Assembly (NCBI GenBank): GCA_003427395.1
Contig: BFEA01001049.1
Span: 194,250-241,968 of the forward strand
Reading direction: 5' to 3'
DNA: 47,719 nt
Source of the DNA: Chara braunii
Taxonomy: Eukaryota > Streptophyta > Charophyceae > Charales > Characeae
Positions 31,080 through 41,068 of the stretch are shown here, piece by piece (within the stretch, counting starts at the first letter, position 1; each line of letters starts with the position of its first letter). The position numbers and the translations under genes were made by a program. The notes under the pieces were generated by a model. It ran no database searches and was not told where the DNA came from. It saw nothing but the letters and a program-made list of their open reading frames with translations.

Positions 31080-32320
31080 ATTGAAAGTCCTCATGCTTAT
31101 GGAAGAAGACAAAACTTCTGGTATCGATGACTCGTCAAAATAATTTTTTGAAGCAATGTGGGACCCTATCTCTAAAATTTTATGAAATTTTATAAGACAG
31201 TTTGAATTTCAGGGGAAATGAGGGAGTTGGTTGGCCAATGAGATCTTACTTGTCTATATAAAAAGGTGAAAAAATAAATATTGTGAATTATCGTCCAACG
31301 AACTTGTTAATAATAGTTTACAAGTTAATCGTCAAAGTCTTAGCGGACCGACTGACTAAAGTTACAACATATATCATCCATCCAACTAAGACTGAATTTT
31401 TCTTAGTGAGGGATATACATGACAACATTCTCCTTGTAAATGAACTAATAAAAATTTCAGTCAAACATAATTCGACCTTTATCTTTATCAATTTTGAGAA
31501 GGCATTTGATCCTGTGGACTAATTCTTTTTGATAAATGTATTAACTCTATTGAGAAATTAAAATTTGGTCCTTGTTTCATAATATCGATTGAAATCATAC
31601 ATAAAAATAAAACTACTAAAATGATTGTCAATGATAATTTAGTACCGCCTATCCCCCTACGTAGCTCAGTCAAACAATGAAACCCTATTGCTCTCATTCT
31701 CTTTGTAATTATTATTGATGCCCTAGCGGTTAATTTGCGTCACCATAAAGATATAAAGATGAATCAAGTTTCATTCATCCAAGAGGATGCAATCCCAATA
31801 TATTCTCTTTTTGTAGATGATTTATCCTTAATGGTGGAGACATCCCATGATAATTTGGTTGAGATTCAAAGAATGATGAACAAGTTCTGCAGGTTATCAG
31901 ACATGAAAGTCAACTGGCCAATAAAACACTTGGTTGATGGATTCATCACAAATGAGTTAGACCTCTAAAAAAACCATTAATTAAATGGTTGCCCAAAGAA
32001 AGTCTTAGGAGGGTGTTGAGCATCTCTTTAATAGCAAAAGGTTAATCAAGAACCAACCATGTTTGGATTATTCAATAAACCGACACTAAACTATAGCTAT
32101 CGAAAAACAAATCCACCTCATTATTGGGTCGTACTTTGACTATTAATAATGTTGTTCTGACCTCTATCTGTCACAAATCAGTTATATGGGTCCTGAATGT
32201 AGGTGAATTTTTGTTGAGTCAAGATACATCGAGGGGGTATGGCGTTTTCATACCGTCGTATCCAAAATTGATAAAAATTTGGCCACAGTTTGAATTTTCA
32301 ATTCCGTTTAAAAAATAAAA
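31080..32320 (+). pseudogene. LINE reverse transcriptase remnant (copy E)
   Basis: The sequence reads MEEDKTSGID, MNYRPTNLLIIVYKLIVKVL, FIFINFEKAFDPVD (the motif A aspartate is asparagine), a motif B degraded to VKQ-stop-NPIALILFVIIIDA, LFVDDLSLMVET (motif C kept), KFCRLSDMKVNW, and GRTLTINNVVLTSICHKSV. The loss of motif A and the stops make it inactive. The order is identical to copies B and D. Confidence 0.8.
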
Positions 32321-32999
32321 TATGTTTGTTTTGACGAAATCGTTGCTCAATAACACATGAATAAGGGACTTTCAAAGGTATAATGTATGTTTTTCATTGT
32401 ATAAAGTCTCCTTGGATGACTTGGGTGAAGAAAAAGATTTTAAGAATCAAAGACATATGAAATCAAGATATTAAAGATTGGATCACAAACTTAAAAATAC
32501 AAAAAGACTTAAAATATTCTCGTCATCAAGTAGAAGCTTGAAAAGATTGATAGAATTGGTACCCGTAGAATGAAGAAGCATCCTTCGTAAAAGACAAAAA
32601 ATCTTACCAATGATTGGGTAACTTTTACAGACCAGTCTTGTACAATAAGTAACATTGTGGATAATTTTCTAAATGGAGACATTTTAGTAACCGTCTTTGA
32701 CCTTGCACAAGACAAGACAATTTTTCCTAATTAACGATGACAAGTCAGACGGGTGAAAACTCAACATATATTTAAAATAAGGGTATTAAGTAACAAGGAT
32801 ATATGAGTAGCCTTTAGACCTATTGCTCTCATCTCGGACCTTAGACCCAATCAACTTACAACGATGCTCACAAGGAAAGTAGGGTAGTTCTTACAAAATA
32901 ACCGTTCACACACCGACCGTGAAATCTACTTATCATATGGTGCAACCAAAAATTATTCTTAAAGATATAGTGTCAATCAGGTGAATGAAACAACTTAGT

Positions 33000-33720
33000 C
33001 TAAGTAAGGAGGACCTTAGGTCAATCATATGGTCCACGAGTATAAAGTCTCTAGTCTCTCTACCAGTGGAAGTAGCTTCTCTCCGATGACAAATTGAGCA
33101 TCGTTGTCTACTGACCAATGATTAGTTAATAGATAGGTCCTCACTAGAGCAAAAGGTATTGCATTTCCTTGGTATAAATTTTGTCGAACAATCTTTCTAA
33201 GTAAGAAAATCATGAAACTATTGAGCACGTGTTCATGCAATGCCCGGGGGTTATCTGACTTTGGAGGTGGTGGGATCACATCTGGAGTCAGTTGGGAGTA
33301 CAATCTCTATGTTCCTGGGGTTATAAGTTCATTCTACTAGAATCATGGGTTGCACAACCTGATGATTGGGAACCATGTTAGATGAACCAAAATTCAAACA
33401 GACATTAGCACTAAATGGGAAGAGACAAAAGAGAAAATTTCTTATCTATTACAAAGAAAAGAAATTTTTAAGTACATTCACAACTTTAGTAGTTGCTGGC
33501 TTGGAGGTAAACAGGGAGGGAAACTGAGGAAGGTTGAATGTGTAGGGGCGACAGGAGAGGAAAATGAGGCGGTAAGCAAGGACTACAAGCTAGTATGTAA
33601 TGATTGGTTACTAGTGGACCCCTCAATCCCTATGTATCCTTTGACGGATTTCCCTGACCCTTTCCCCTCTCCCCCATCGTCAATAACCCTTAGATCTTGG
33701 TTTGGCTTGGATGAATGAGA
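33000..33720 (+). pseudogene. LINE zf-RVT and C-terminal region (copy E)
   Basis: The remnant has a TGA at 33087-33089 before QIEHRCLLTND, a second TGG-to-TAG type stop shortly after, a partial zinc cluster near 33170-33245, then VCNDWLLVDPSIPMYPLTDF and RSWFGLDE near 33590-33717. The tail matches LFNDWSNIDLIIPM and RSWYAIDSE in copy C. Confidence 0.7.
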
Positions 33721-33960
33721 GTTATCTTATGGCTTGGCTAATATGTAAACATGGACTATGAAGGATAGCTAGATCTGATGCGTGTTCAAGGGTGAAGAGG
33801 TTTGGGTCGGGATGAATCTATATATTCACAAGCTTGCCATCTCTGTTTCTAGCATCAAAGCACTATTCGTACAAATGGGGCGATGGACCTGGTTTCCCGC
33901 AGGTGCAGCTCCCCACCAATACATGGAGTGACCTCATGGGACCATAGCAAGGAAGGATGC

Positions 33961-34072
33961 CGAAAAGCCTAGCAAAAATTTAAACTCGAATCCACACGTT
34001 TGTCGACGTCTGGGAACGTTGGGTGGTGACTAGCGATGTGACTGGTTATATTCCGCTTTCGGTAAGGTGAGG
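33961..34072. other. Junction between LINE copy E and Penelope element 2
   Basis: Short unassigned spacer. No target duplication or A-tail could be identified, so the relative age of the two elements is unclear from this side. Confidence 0.4.
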
Positions 34073-34924
34073 TGAGATTCATACATGCAATCCAAGATCG
34101 ACGCAGACGACAATAGTCGACATGGACGACCTGAGATGGAAGTCCTGAATGAAAACGACATAACCTTATGGAAAAGGTAGTATAGACCCAGGGGCCAGTG
34201 GTCGGGCTAAAAAATCACTACAATCTCCCCGCCTTCACTTCTTCCCGAAACTTCACCATTATTCCACCAACCGTTCTTGGGGCAATCCCCGTCGTCGTGC
34301 CGAGAAAAAAAGACTAACATGTAGTTGACATACTATTAATAGTCCAGCTATCTATCAAGCCTCTAGTAACTCGGTAGTCCAGCTATCTATCAAACCTCTA
34401 GTAACTCGGTCGTGAACTGCCACATTGCGTCCCACGTCCGTGAAAAGTTGTGGAGCGTGGTCCCAAAAACATGGGCGGGAAACTGCTTGACCCGATACTC
34501 CAGTCTCAGCGTTAGCACCTGTTTGGGGATACTAGTCCGAACTGAAGTATTCCTGTCTATTCGGTGAAGCTAGTCTGTAATCGCGACCAATTCTGCTTTC
34601 GGCTGGGCCATGATCGAAAATCCTGTCCAGCTCTGAAAATAACTTCCCCAGTAGACCATATGGTACCCTCATTTTTTGCCAACTGAACACTGCCCAGGTA
34701 CGGGAACCTTGGTCTGACCTCCATCTTACACCCCAAGAACTCCGAACTCCCTGTTTTTTCGTCCGTCCGTTTGAGCGACAGGGTCTTAGGGTAACATACC
34801 TCAAATTTCTTTCGAATTTTGTTTGCCCTGCCGATCGATCTTGGGTCCCCTTTTTGGTAGGCGAAAACAAGGATACATCGTCCATAAGCCTTACTCTGGA
34901 AACCAACCTACGACCATTCCCCAA
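34073..34924 (-). repeat. Penelope direct repeat (pLTR), downstream copy
   Basis: The sequence is plainly similar to 38082-38898 throughout, beginning at GAGATTCA and ending at ATTCCCCAA. It covers the last part of the RT frame, including LMDDV, and the 3' untranslated part. It carries an extra tandem unit at 34340-34409. Confidence 0.85.
34340..34409. repeat. 35-bp tandem duplication
   Basis: Two 35-bp units begin with TAGTCCAGCTATCTATCAA at 34340 and 34375; they differ at one base. The partner repeat near 38347 has only one unit, so the duplication arose after the two direct repeats separated. Confidence 0.9.
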
Positions 34925-37900
34925 ACCGACCAGAAACTGCCACTCGGCACGTGCACACATAATGCATGCCATTGGTGGGCTCGTACTCTTACCCATAGGG
35001 ATACCAAATACCTGTCGCAAAAGAATATTAGAGGCCCTATTGTATGTGAATTCCAATTCATAATGCACGAAATTTCTGATCTCCGTCATTTCGATCGTCC
35101 ACCACCGTTCACTCAGTCTAAACACAAACGATGCACCATTTCCATAAGGATTAACCTTCACTTCCCGTTTATTTTTGAAGCAGTCCAAAATCCAATCCAA
35201 TGCTAGTCGAATATCATCGTGAGGCAACCTACTAAACATATCCTTAATATCATATGAGGCTGCCATCACTTTGCTATCTTTGTAAGCCCATCGTAGTTGC
35301 ACATTGGCTGATTTTAATCAGCCAGTCAGTCCACAAACTCACGGTAGATTGAAATGACAAGTCTGCGGAATCGTGGTCAACAATAGATTCAAAGCTCGGG
35401 ACACTTTCTTACAAATCTTGATAGTTGGCTCACAGAAAGTCGGGCATATTGGGCGAAAACGGGAAAGGTCTTTGTGTTTAGGTAACACATAGGCATTTCC
35501 CACTTTCCCCTTTACGTCCCATTTCCCCAACTTCCCCAATCCTAACTTATTGAATCTCGTTTTTGCCCTGTTCCAAATTCCTTCCTCATTCTGTGTTGCT
35601 GCAACATACCCTAAGTTACGGATGAATAAGTCCCTCATAGCTTCATAATACAACTTAGGACAGATCACCACAATCTCACCATAATTCCTATCCACAGGTG
35701 AGAAAACCAAATCGGAAAACCTGCTTTTTACTTCCAGAACTTCGTCCATTGACACTTCCCGATAGTCACGCGTGGACTTATTTATGCACTTACTCGTTTC
35801 ATCAGCCTGGACTTGAACAGTAACATCCGACCCAGGTTTCCAATTCGCAAACGACTCAGATATTTCCTGAGCTAGAATTTCGACGCGAAAGGCCCACTGT
35901 ACCCTTGGAACATTCTTACCATTGTGCATCCCCTGCGGTATCGTTTGAACTTCCCATAGCCGGCATCTAACATGACCCTCAACACACGACAAATCATACC
36001 CAGAGCAATTCCAGACTAACACTTCACTTGCGGCGGCCTTGCGATGATTGCAGAGGATATCAGCGATGAATAGGTTCTTAGTCCAAACCACCCTGACTTT
36101 CTTAGTAAAGATGACGGTAATTACAGGTGGAAACCCGAGGTTAGTAATCTTTTCATCACACAATCTCCGAACTCCAGCTAAACTCTGTCATCAAACCATA
36201 CTTTGGCAGTAAACTTAGCTCCCAAATTGAATCTATATCCTTTCCTAATGTTATGAAACAACTCACGTTTCAAAAACTGACGCGTAGCTTTCTTGTTGAA
36301 ATCCTTCGTAGCAAACAACAATTCGGTGAAATAACTTGAACAAAAGTCTTTACGGTACAATTGCGAACGCGTCTTAGGTCTTTTGAGAATAGAGACGAGG
36401 AAAGTATGGTTACATCTGCAATGTCTCATCCATCTCTTAAGGTAGACAATATGAATGTCACCTCCCTTTTCAAACAACCTTTTATATTGTCGTGGTTTCA
36501 CCCTACTGTCACCCACTATCACATCGGAGTCTCCAAATACTCGTTTCCACCGATCGCACCAGATATAACCCCCATCCAATTTCAAAACAAAACTACCACA
36601 ACCTTTCTCTTGTTGATCGCACAAAGTCTGTAATACCTTAACAGAAGTGGCGCCAGTTGTTTTCACTCTTACCCGAATCACCTTTGCTCTATCGACAGCT
36701 AAGTGGCTCCTCTTCGTTGATCTCTTCCCTTTCCTTCCTTTCCTCCCTTTCTTTTCCTGATTTCGCTCATGTTTCCCCTTTCTCTTCTTTCTCGGTTGTT
36801 TCTTAACCTGCCTTTTCGAAACTTCCCGAGAATTTAAGCTAGGTGACTAGGTGCGTATTAGTAAATCTTCCAGTCCTACCAGCGCATTCGCTTGCTCTTC
36901 CAGTACAAGAATCAACACGGAATTGTGTACTCCATACCTTTCTGACTAACGATGAAAATGGGAAGTTGACGAGTCAACAACTGCACTCTTATTGCGATGT
37001 TCCGACCAACGAGTGTTTACATGTCTCTAAGTCTTTCCAATATATGTTGCTTGACGTCATGGTGACACCCCAACGTATACACAACTCTCAAGATCATCAA
37101 AGGACTCATACTCACCCGTTAACAGTTGCGACCAATATACTACAAACTTCGAAAGCCATGGAATACATCCTCTCAAGGTAAGTACAACAATCAAAGTTAT
37201 TGATACCTCCGCCGTTTCTCGAGCATAGCTCGGGCAAGCATCTTGGACGCCTTCATAGGCCAAATGCGCCAGTGCTCAGCTAGTGCAATAACAACTTGCG
37301 GTTTACGTACGTAAGGCAAACCAGACTGTTTGCACATCCTCTGGATTTGACGATAGTCAAGCTCGTCAAGATATCGCGTAGTTTCCTCCACAAACTGTTG
37401 TCGGACTCCTGATCCAAGTCCGACTGCGGCCCCTTTCTTCACGGTGTCATTCTTCTCCCTCGGTGTTCTCATCGTCACCAACTTTTGTCGCGTTTTCATC
37501 TTCTTGGCTGACTTGACAGATCTTGGTGGTCTTCCGATGCTTCTTCTCTTCCCTCCGGGCTCTTTTTGCCTCCTTTTCTTGTCTCTCAATTTCTTGCTTC
37601 CGTAAATTTTCCTCCTCATTTTTTTTTTGCCTGTTTCTCTTCTCGCTCGACCACCAACAAATTCACCAACTCCTTGACGCTATCACGATCTTCTTGGTTT
37701 CCGTAGTACTTAGAGTCCACGGACGGTGAGCATTTCGAAGGTTCCCATCTGCGTCGCGCCCGTGATACTCATCTCCCTCGATGATGTCGTGCTTCCCCGA
37801 CCGCAGATGCTTCTCCGACAACTTTCGTTTCAAATTTCTCCTTCCACTATGGACTGCAGTCCCGTGCATAGTGTCCTGGGAGTTTGCAACTATAACACAC

Positions 37901-37966
37901 TTGAGAACTTCTTCGAGGTGCATCGTCCCCACCACCGCTTCCTCTTTCTTGGCTAGTGGACGTCAT
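34532..37966 (-). pseudogene. Penelope-like polyprotein: CCHC, coiled coil, SAP-like, GIY-YIG, RT
   Basis: Coding starts at an ATG (37964-37966) reading MTSTSQERGSGGGDD. The knuckle CYSCKLPGHYARDC (37856-37897) has all four zinc ligands. A charged coiled coil follows (about 37700-37450), then an SAP-like helix pair (DYRQIQRMCKQSGLPYVRK, about 37310-37370), a GIY-YIG nuclease (VYVGVSP, TYIGKT, RWSEH; 36945-37090) with stops TGA and TAG inside it, and a lysine/arginine-rich linker (36690-36830). A segment with GGYIWCDRW and HCRCNH follows. The RT has KHKDLSRFRPICPT, SYDIKDMFSRLP (motif A), FGIPMGKSTSPPMA (motif B) and LMDDVSLF (motif C). Frameshifts lie near 37800, 37430, 37200 and 36170, and two TGA stops near 35310-35330. 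The RT palm residues are intact, but the whole is broken. Confidence 0.8.
36945..37090 (-). pseudogene. GIY-YIG endonuclease segment of Penelope element 2
   Basis: In one minus-strand frame the sequence reads CVYVGVSP, a TGA, RQATYIGKT, a TAG, then RHVNTRWSEHRNKS. The spacing of the VYV, YIG and R-W-x-E-H motifs matches the domain in fragment 1 (VYLLVS, IYIGST, RWHE). The YIG codons lie at 37036-37044. In this family the tyrosines, arginine and a later glutamate act in DNA cleavage. Both stops can arise by a single G-to-A or C-to-T change. It lies upstream of the RT, which defines the permuted architecture. Confidence 0.75.
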
Positions 37967-38081
37967 ACTTCTTCCACATCACGTATTCCACCGTGCTTAG
38001 TACGCTTCTTCAGCGTGGTCAAGCTAGACCACCATATGAAGTGTCGATCCTCCGCTGGTTACTGGGCACTTCAACAGAGGA

Positions 38082-38898
38082 GAGATTCACACATGCAATC
38101 CAAGGTCGATGCAGACGACAATAGTCGACACAGATGACCCGAGATTGAAGTCCTGAATGAAAACGACATGACCTTATGGAAAAGGTAGTATAGACCCAGG
38201 AGCCAGTGGTCGGGCTCAAGAAACACTACAATCTCCTCGCCTTCACTTCTTCCCGAAACTTTACCATGATTCCACCAAATATTGTCAGGGCAATCCCCAT
38301 CACCATGCCGAAAAAAAATGACTAACATGTAGTTGATATACTATTAATAGTCCAACTATCTATCAAGCCTCTAAAACTCAGCCGTGAATTGCCATATTGC
38401 GTCCCTCGTTCGTGAAAAATTACGGAGCACGGTCCCAAAAACATGGTCCGGGAACTACTTGGCCCGGTACTCCAATCTCAACGTTAGCACCTGTTTGGGG
38501 ATACTAGTCTGAACTGAAGTATTCCTCTCTATTCGGTGAAGTCAGCCTGTAATCGCGGCCAATTTCTGCTTTCTGCTGGACCAAGATCGAAAATCATGTC
38601 CAGTTCTGAAAATGACTTCCCTAGTAGACCACATAGTACCCTCATTTTTTGTCAACTGAACACTGCCCAGGTACGAAAACCTTGGTCTGACCTCCATCTT
38701 ACACCCCAAGAACTCCCAGCTCCCTGTTTTTCCGTCCGTCCGTTTAAGCGACAGGGCCTTAGGGTAGCATACCTCAAATTTCTATCGAATTCTGTTTGCT
38801 CTGCCGATCGATCCTAGGTCCCCTTTTTGGTAGGCCAAAAACAAGGATACATTGTCCATAAGCCTTACTCCGGAAACCAACCTACGGTCATTCCCCAA
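38082..38898 (-). repeat. Penelope direct repeat (pLTR), upstream partial copy
   Basis: This is a 5'-truncated partial copy in tandem with the longer element. It contains the C-terminal RT coding part, where the LMDDV motif has become LMDNV, and the 3' untranslated part. It breaks off at about 38898, where the sequence becomes unrelated (CCTCCGGTAAGG). Confidence 0.85.
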
Positions 38899-39090
38899 CC
38901 TCCGGTAAGGCTGTGGGGATGTGCGATTGTTAGAGTACAAAATTTAAACCTATACTAATTAAATAAGGACCCGCGGCTGCTAAGTCACGCGATTCAGGGC
39001 CAAGTGCCCAAAAAGAATGGTCAAGTGAGGTGTGTGGTCATGGCACAGAAGGTATAAGCCGCCTGATTTATTTTCAAAATTATTATTCTT
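38899..39090. other. Unassigned flank, possibly SINE body
   Basis: A/T-rich and then mixed sequence with no gene. On the minus strand it lies downstream of the tRNA-like head at 39095-39185 and may be its body. Confidence 0.35.
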
Positions 39091-39094
39091 AATA

Positions 39095-39185
39095 GGTGCT
39101 GAGTAGTGTGTACACGGAATTTGATTCCGCCCGAAGGGCCTGCAAACCCAATGCTCTAACCTACCAGACTGGGCACCCGCCCGAG
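39095..39185 (-). ncRNA. tRNA-like SINE head
   Basis: On the minus strand TGCCCAGTCTGGTAGGTTAGAGC (39153-39175) resembles a D-arm and A-box. After an anticodon-arm remnant with a GGG/CCC stem, GCGGA and TCCGT enclose a 7-nt loop ATCAAAT (about 39114-39130), a good T-arm and B-box. The acceptor stem does not pair. It is thus a decayed tRNA or, more likely, the head of a tRNA-derived SINE. Confidence 0.55.
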
Positions 39186-39298
39186 CCGTAGAGTGGTGGC
39201 CAACCATATGAAAGGGCGAGGCAGGCAGGGTCTCCTAAGCTACAGTTAGGTGGGAGGATTGAGGGCAAATCTTTTCATATATTTCATATAGAAAAGTT

Positions 39299-39324
39299 GC
39301 TCCTACTTCTTCCGAAGTAGGAGC
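39299..39324. repeat. Perfect 11-bp hairpin
   Basis: GCTCCTACTTC (39299-39309) and GAAGTAGGAGC (39314-39324) pair perfectly around TTCC. It sits about 60 bp from a second A-box-like string on the minus strand (GGAGCTAGCCCAGTGGG, about 39389-39405). The sequence GGAGC/TAGC also recurs there, so hairpin and A-box-like string may belong to one short element. Confidence 0.7.
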
Positions 39325-40228
39325 TAGCCCTGCAGGAAAAAAATACCAACCTCATACCCGACAGACATGGGAATGAAAGTCAGTTCACCCACTGGGCTAG
39401 CTCCTTTTGGGCGGAGCAGCCTGTGGGATCAAAGAATTAGGGCACACTCAATGTTGACCACATGATTGTCTGATCGGGTAGTCGAAATCGGTCGTGCTTA
39501 CGAGAACATGAGCCCCGCGCTTGCATGACATGCAAAATCGAGACAGATCCAACCTTTTTTTCTTATAGTAGATTCCTCATGTATCTCAATAATTCGTGGT
39601 TGAGCCACAACGAGGGGGAAGCAACTGTTGGCTCTGGCCAATGGAAAAGGAAAATTTAAAGGAAAAAAAGAACAAAAAAACAAAGTGGAATCCGCCAGGT
39701 AGCAGGCTGTAAATGACAGGGGAACAAAGGATCCCCAAAGGTCACAATAACGTCCGTTTCCACAGACCATCTTTTTTTTTAGTTTCGATTTTCAACTTTT
39801 TCTTTTAATCCTTTCGAGTCGAATGAATAGAGCATCTGAATCCAGATGGATTCAATATGTGACGTTCGACCTCACGCCTTGTCCTGCTTTTCGGTCAGAG
39901 TGATAAATTGTGTGGAATAGACCCTAAGAGACAGAAAGATGGGTTGTGCCAAGGATTTTTGGAAATATCGAGTGTGGGGCCACAAACGGAACTGAAAGCT
40001 CTCGTGTGATTCCTGTTTTAGTGATGAAGGACCATATTCGCACAGGAACGGGATGGCCTGCGATGCTTTCAAATGTTCGCCTAATCCAAAAAGTATCTCT
40101 TGACCTCCATGCGGGCTACCCATCGTCGTTTCTAACGGAAAGGCGGGGGTACACACGTCGGATCTCGTTTTCGAATTAAGTCCTCGTGTCGAGCGCATCG
40201 GTTCCGCAGGGGGACCCTCCCGACAGTT
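39325..40228. other. Unassigned stretch
   Basis: A weak tRNA-like A-box on the minus strand near 39389-39405 lacks a convincing B-box. Frames at 39498-39770, 39872-40198 and 39946-40179 have no motif. No gene is supported. Confidence 0.35.
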
Positions 40229-40256
40229 GTCGGCCCGAATACCCTTACAAGGGTAT
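40229..40256. repeat. 28-bp palindromic repeat, second copy
   Basis: TGTCGGCCCGAATACCCTTA followed by CAAGGGTAT matches 1569-1597 with one difference (GGCCCG against GGCGCG). The core ATACCCTTACAAGGGTAT is close to palindromic. In the first copy it lies beside the 5' break of LINE A. Here it lies at the edge of an unidentified minus-strand fragment. Confidence 0.75.
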
Positions 40257-40878
40257 TTGGCCGCATTCTTGCATCTCGCAGAAGATGCATTTTTGGTAAT
40301 ATATGAGAAAGTGTTTCATCTTTGCCCGGCCATAACCAACTTTTAGGCATTGGGAATGACATACACATTTGATCTGATTAGAGAGTGTGTAGGCTTGCAC
40401 TTTGAGGGCACGCATGAGTTTAGGCAAGCGTCTGATCGGCACCTGCGTCCAGTAGCGTGAACTAGAAAAAGGTTATGAGCCGGCTACAATAGACCCCGCA
40501 GAATACATTTGCATTCGAGACAGGCATTCGACGACCAACATTAGGATTAGCCATTGGAACCTTTGACTTACCCGAGGCGACATTAGGGTTTGTATTGTGC
40601 GAAGTATATGAGTTCCTAGGCTGATCATGTTGGTCAAAGGTGGAAGCCGCCGACGGTCCTGGAAAGGTCGGCATGAGTAGGGTGTAGTATGGATGGAAGT
40701 CGGGGTTATTCCGATATGTAGGAGGTAAAAGTACAACTTTCTGGCCAACCCGAGGAGCCAGAATCCCCGACTGCAGTGCGGCATGGTCAACAACGAAGCA
40801 AGCTGTAGGTAGAATCGACCCTCCAAACAGTAAGTGCAGTGTGTAACAGTCACGAAAGTGGCTGGCATAGCAAAGCAC
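40245..40878 (-). pseudogene. Unidentified element fragment, possible zinc-binding RT-associated domain
   Basis: Minus-strand frames 40878-40462 and 40442-40245 read LPTACFVVDHAALQSG, a proline-, asparagine- and serine-rich stretch with NPNV twice, then KLMRALKVQAYTLSNQIKC. In a shifted frame they give DETLSHILPK, which resembles the H-containing end of a zf-RVT domain. The first part has no family I recognise. A fragment of a third LINE family is possible; confidence is low. Confidence 0.35.
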
Positions 40879-41068
40879 GACCTTAGTACAGTCCTATAGA
40901 GCTGGACCTGAACTGGATGTCTTTATAACCAAGATTGGGTCTGCTGCACCCAAGCTTGGCCCCAACACTAATGGTTATCACATCAAACTGTCAACCTACA
41001 ACCCCGGGGATCAAAGCTAATAGCCGACAACGACGGAGCGGAGGAGCGTTTTGTGAAGAAAAACTGAG

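Larger units (their letters stand above)
29440..33960 (+). mobile_element. LINE copy E, decayed, carrying an insertion
   Basis: The plus-strand element begins with an ORF1-like segment (29510-29690), skips most of the endonuclease (deletion before about 29890), and continues with LILVLKELHGALHVAKIF, the linker, RT (31080-32320), zf-RVT (33060-33260), a C-terminal segment and the conserved 3' UTR box (33879-33922). No A-tail is evident after about 33960. A GC-rich insert at 30677-31066 interrupts the region just before the RT. It is A/T-rich and full of stops. Confidence 0.8.
34073..38898 (-). mobile_element. Penelope-like element 2 with direct terminal repeats (pLTR)
   Basis: The minus-strand element is bounded by direct repeats 34073-34924 (852 bp) and 38082-38898 (817 bp), both holding the end of the RT frame plus 3' sequence. 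This head-to-tail partial copy ahead of a longer copy is a hallmark of Penelope-like elements. The body encodes CCHC, coiled coil, SAP-like, GIY-YIG, a basic linker and RT. The 35-bp length difference matches a 35-bp tandem duplication in the right-hand (34.3 kb) repeat only. Members with the nuclease ahead of RT are known as the Naiad/Chlamys type; I place it there by domain order, not by a tree. Confidence 0.8.

Noticed and set aside
36843-37181. Plus-strand gene opposite the Penelope GIY-YIG
   Set aside because: It is the opposite-strand shadow of the nuclease segment and has no motif of its own.
34073-38898. Hammerhead ribozyme in the Penelope direct repeats
   Set aside because: Such ribozymes are known in Penelope-like elements, so I looked for CTGATGA and GAAA cores on both strands of the repeats and found none in the right arrangement.
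34073-38898. LTR retrotransposon
   Set aside because: Direct repeats are present, but the repeats contain part of the RT coding region, there is no primer-binding site, integrase or protease, and the RT motifs (GIPMGKSTSP, LMDD) fit Penelope-like elements.
39095-39185. Functional tRNA gene
   Set aside because: The T-arm is good, but the acceptor stem does not pair and the anticodon arm is incomplete.
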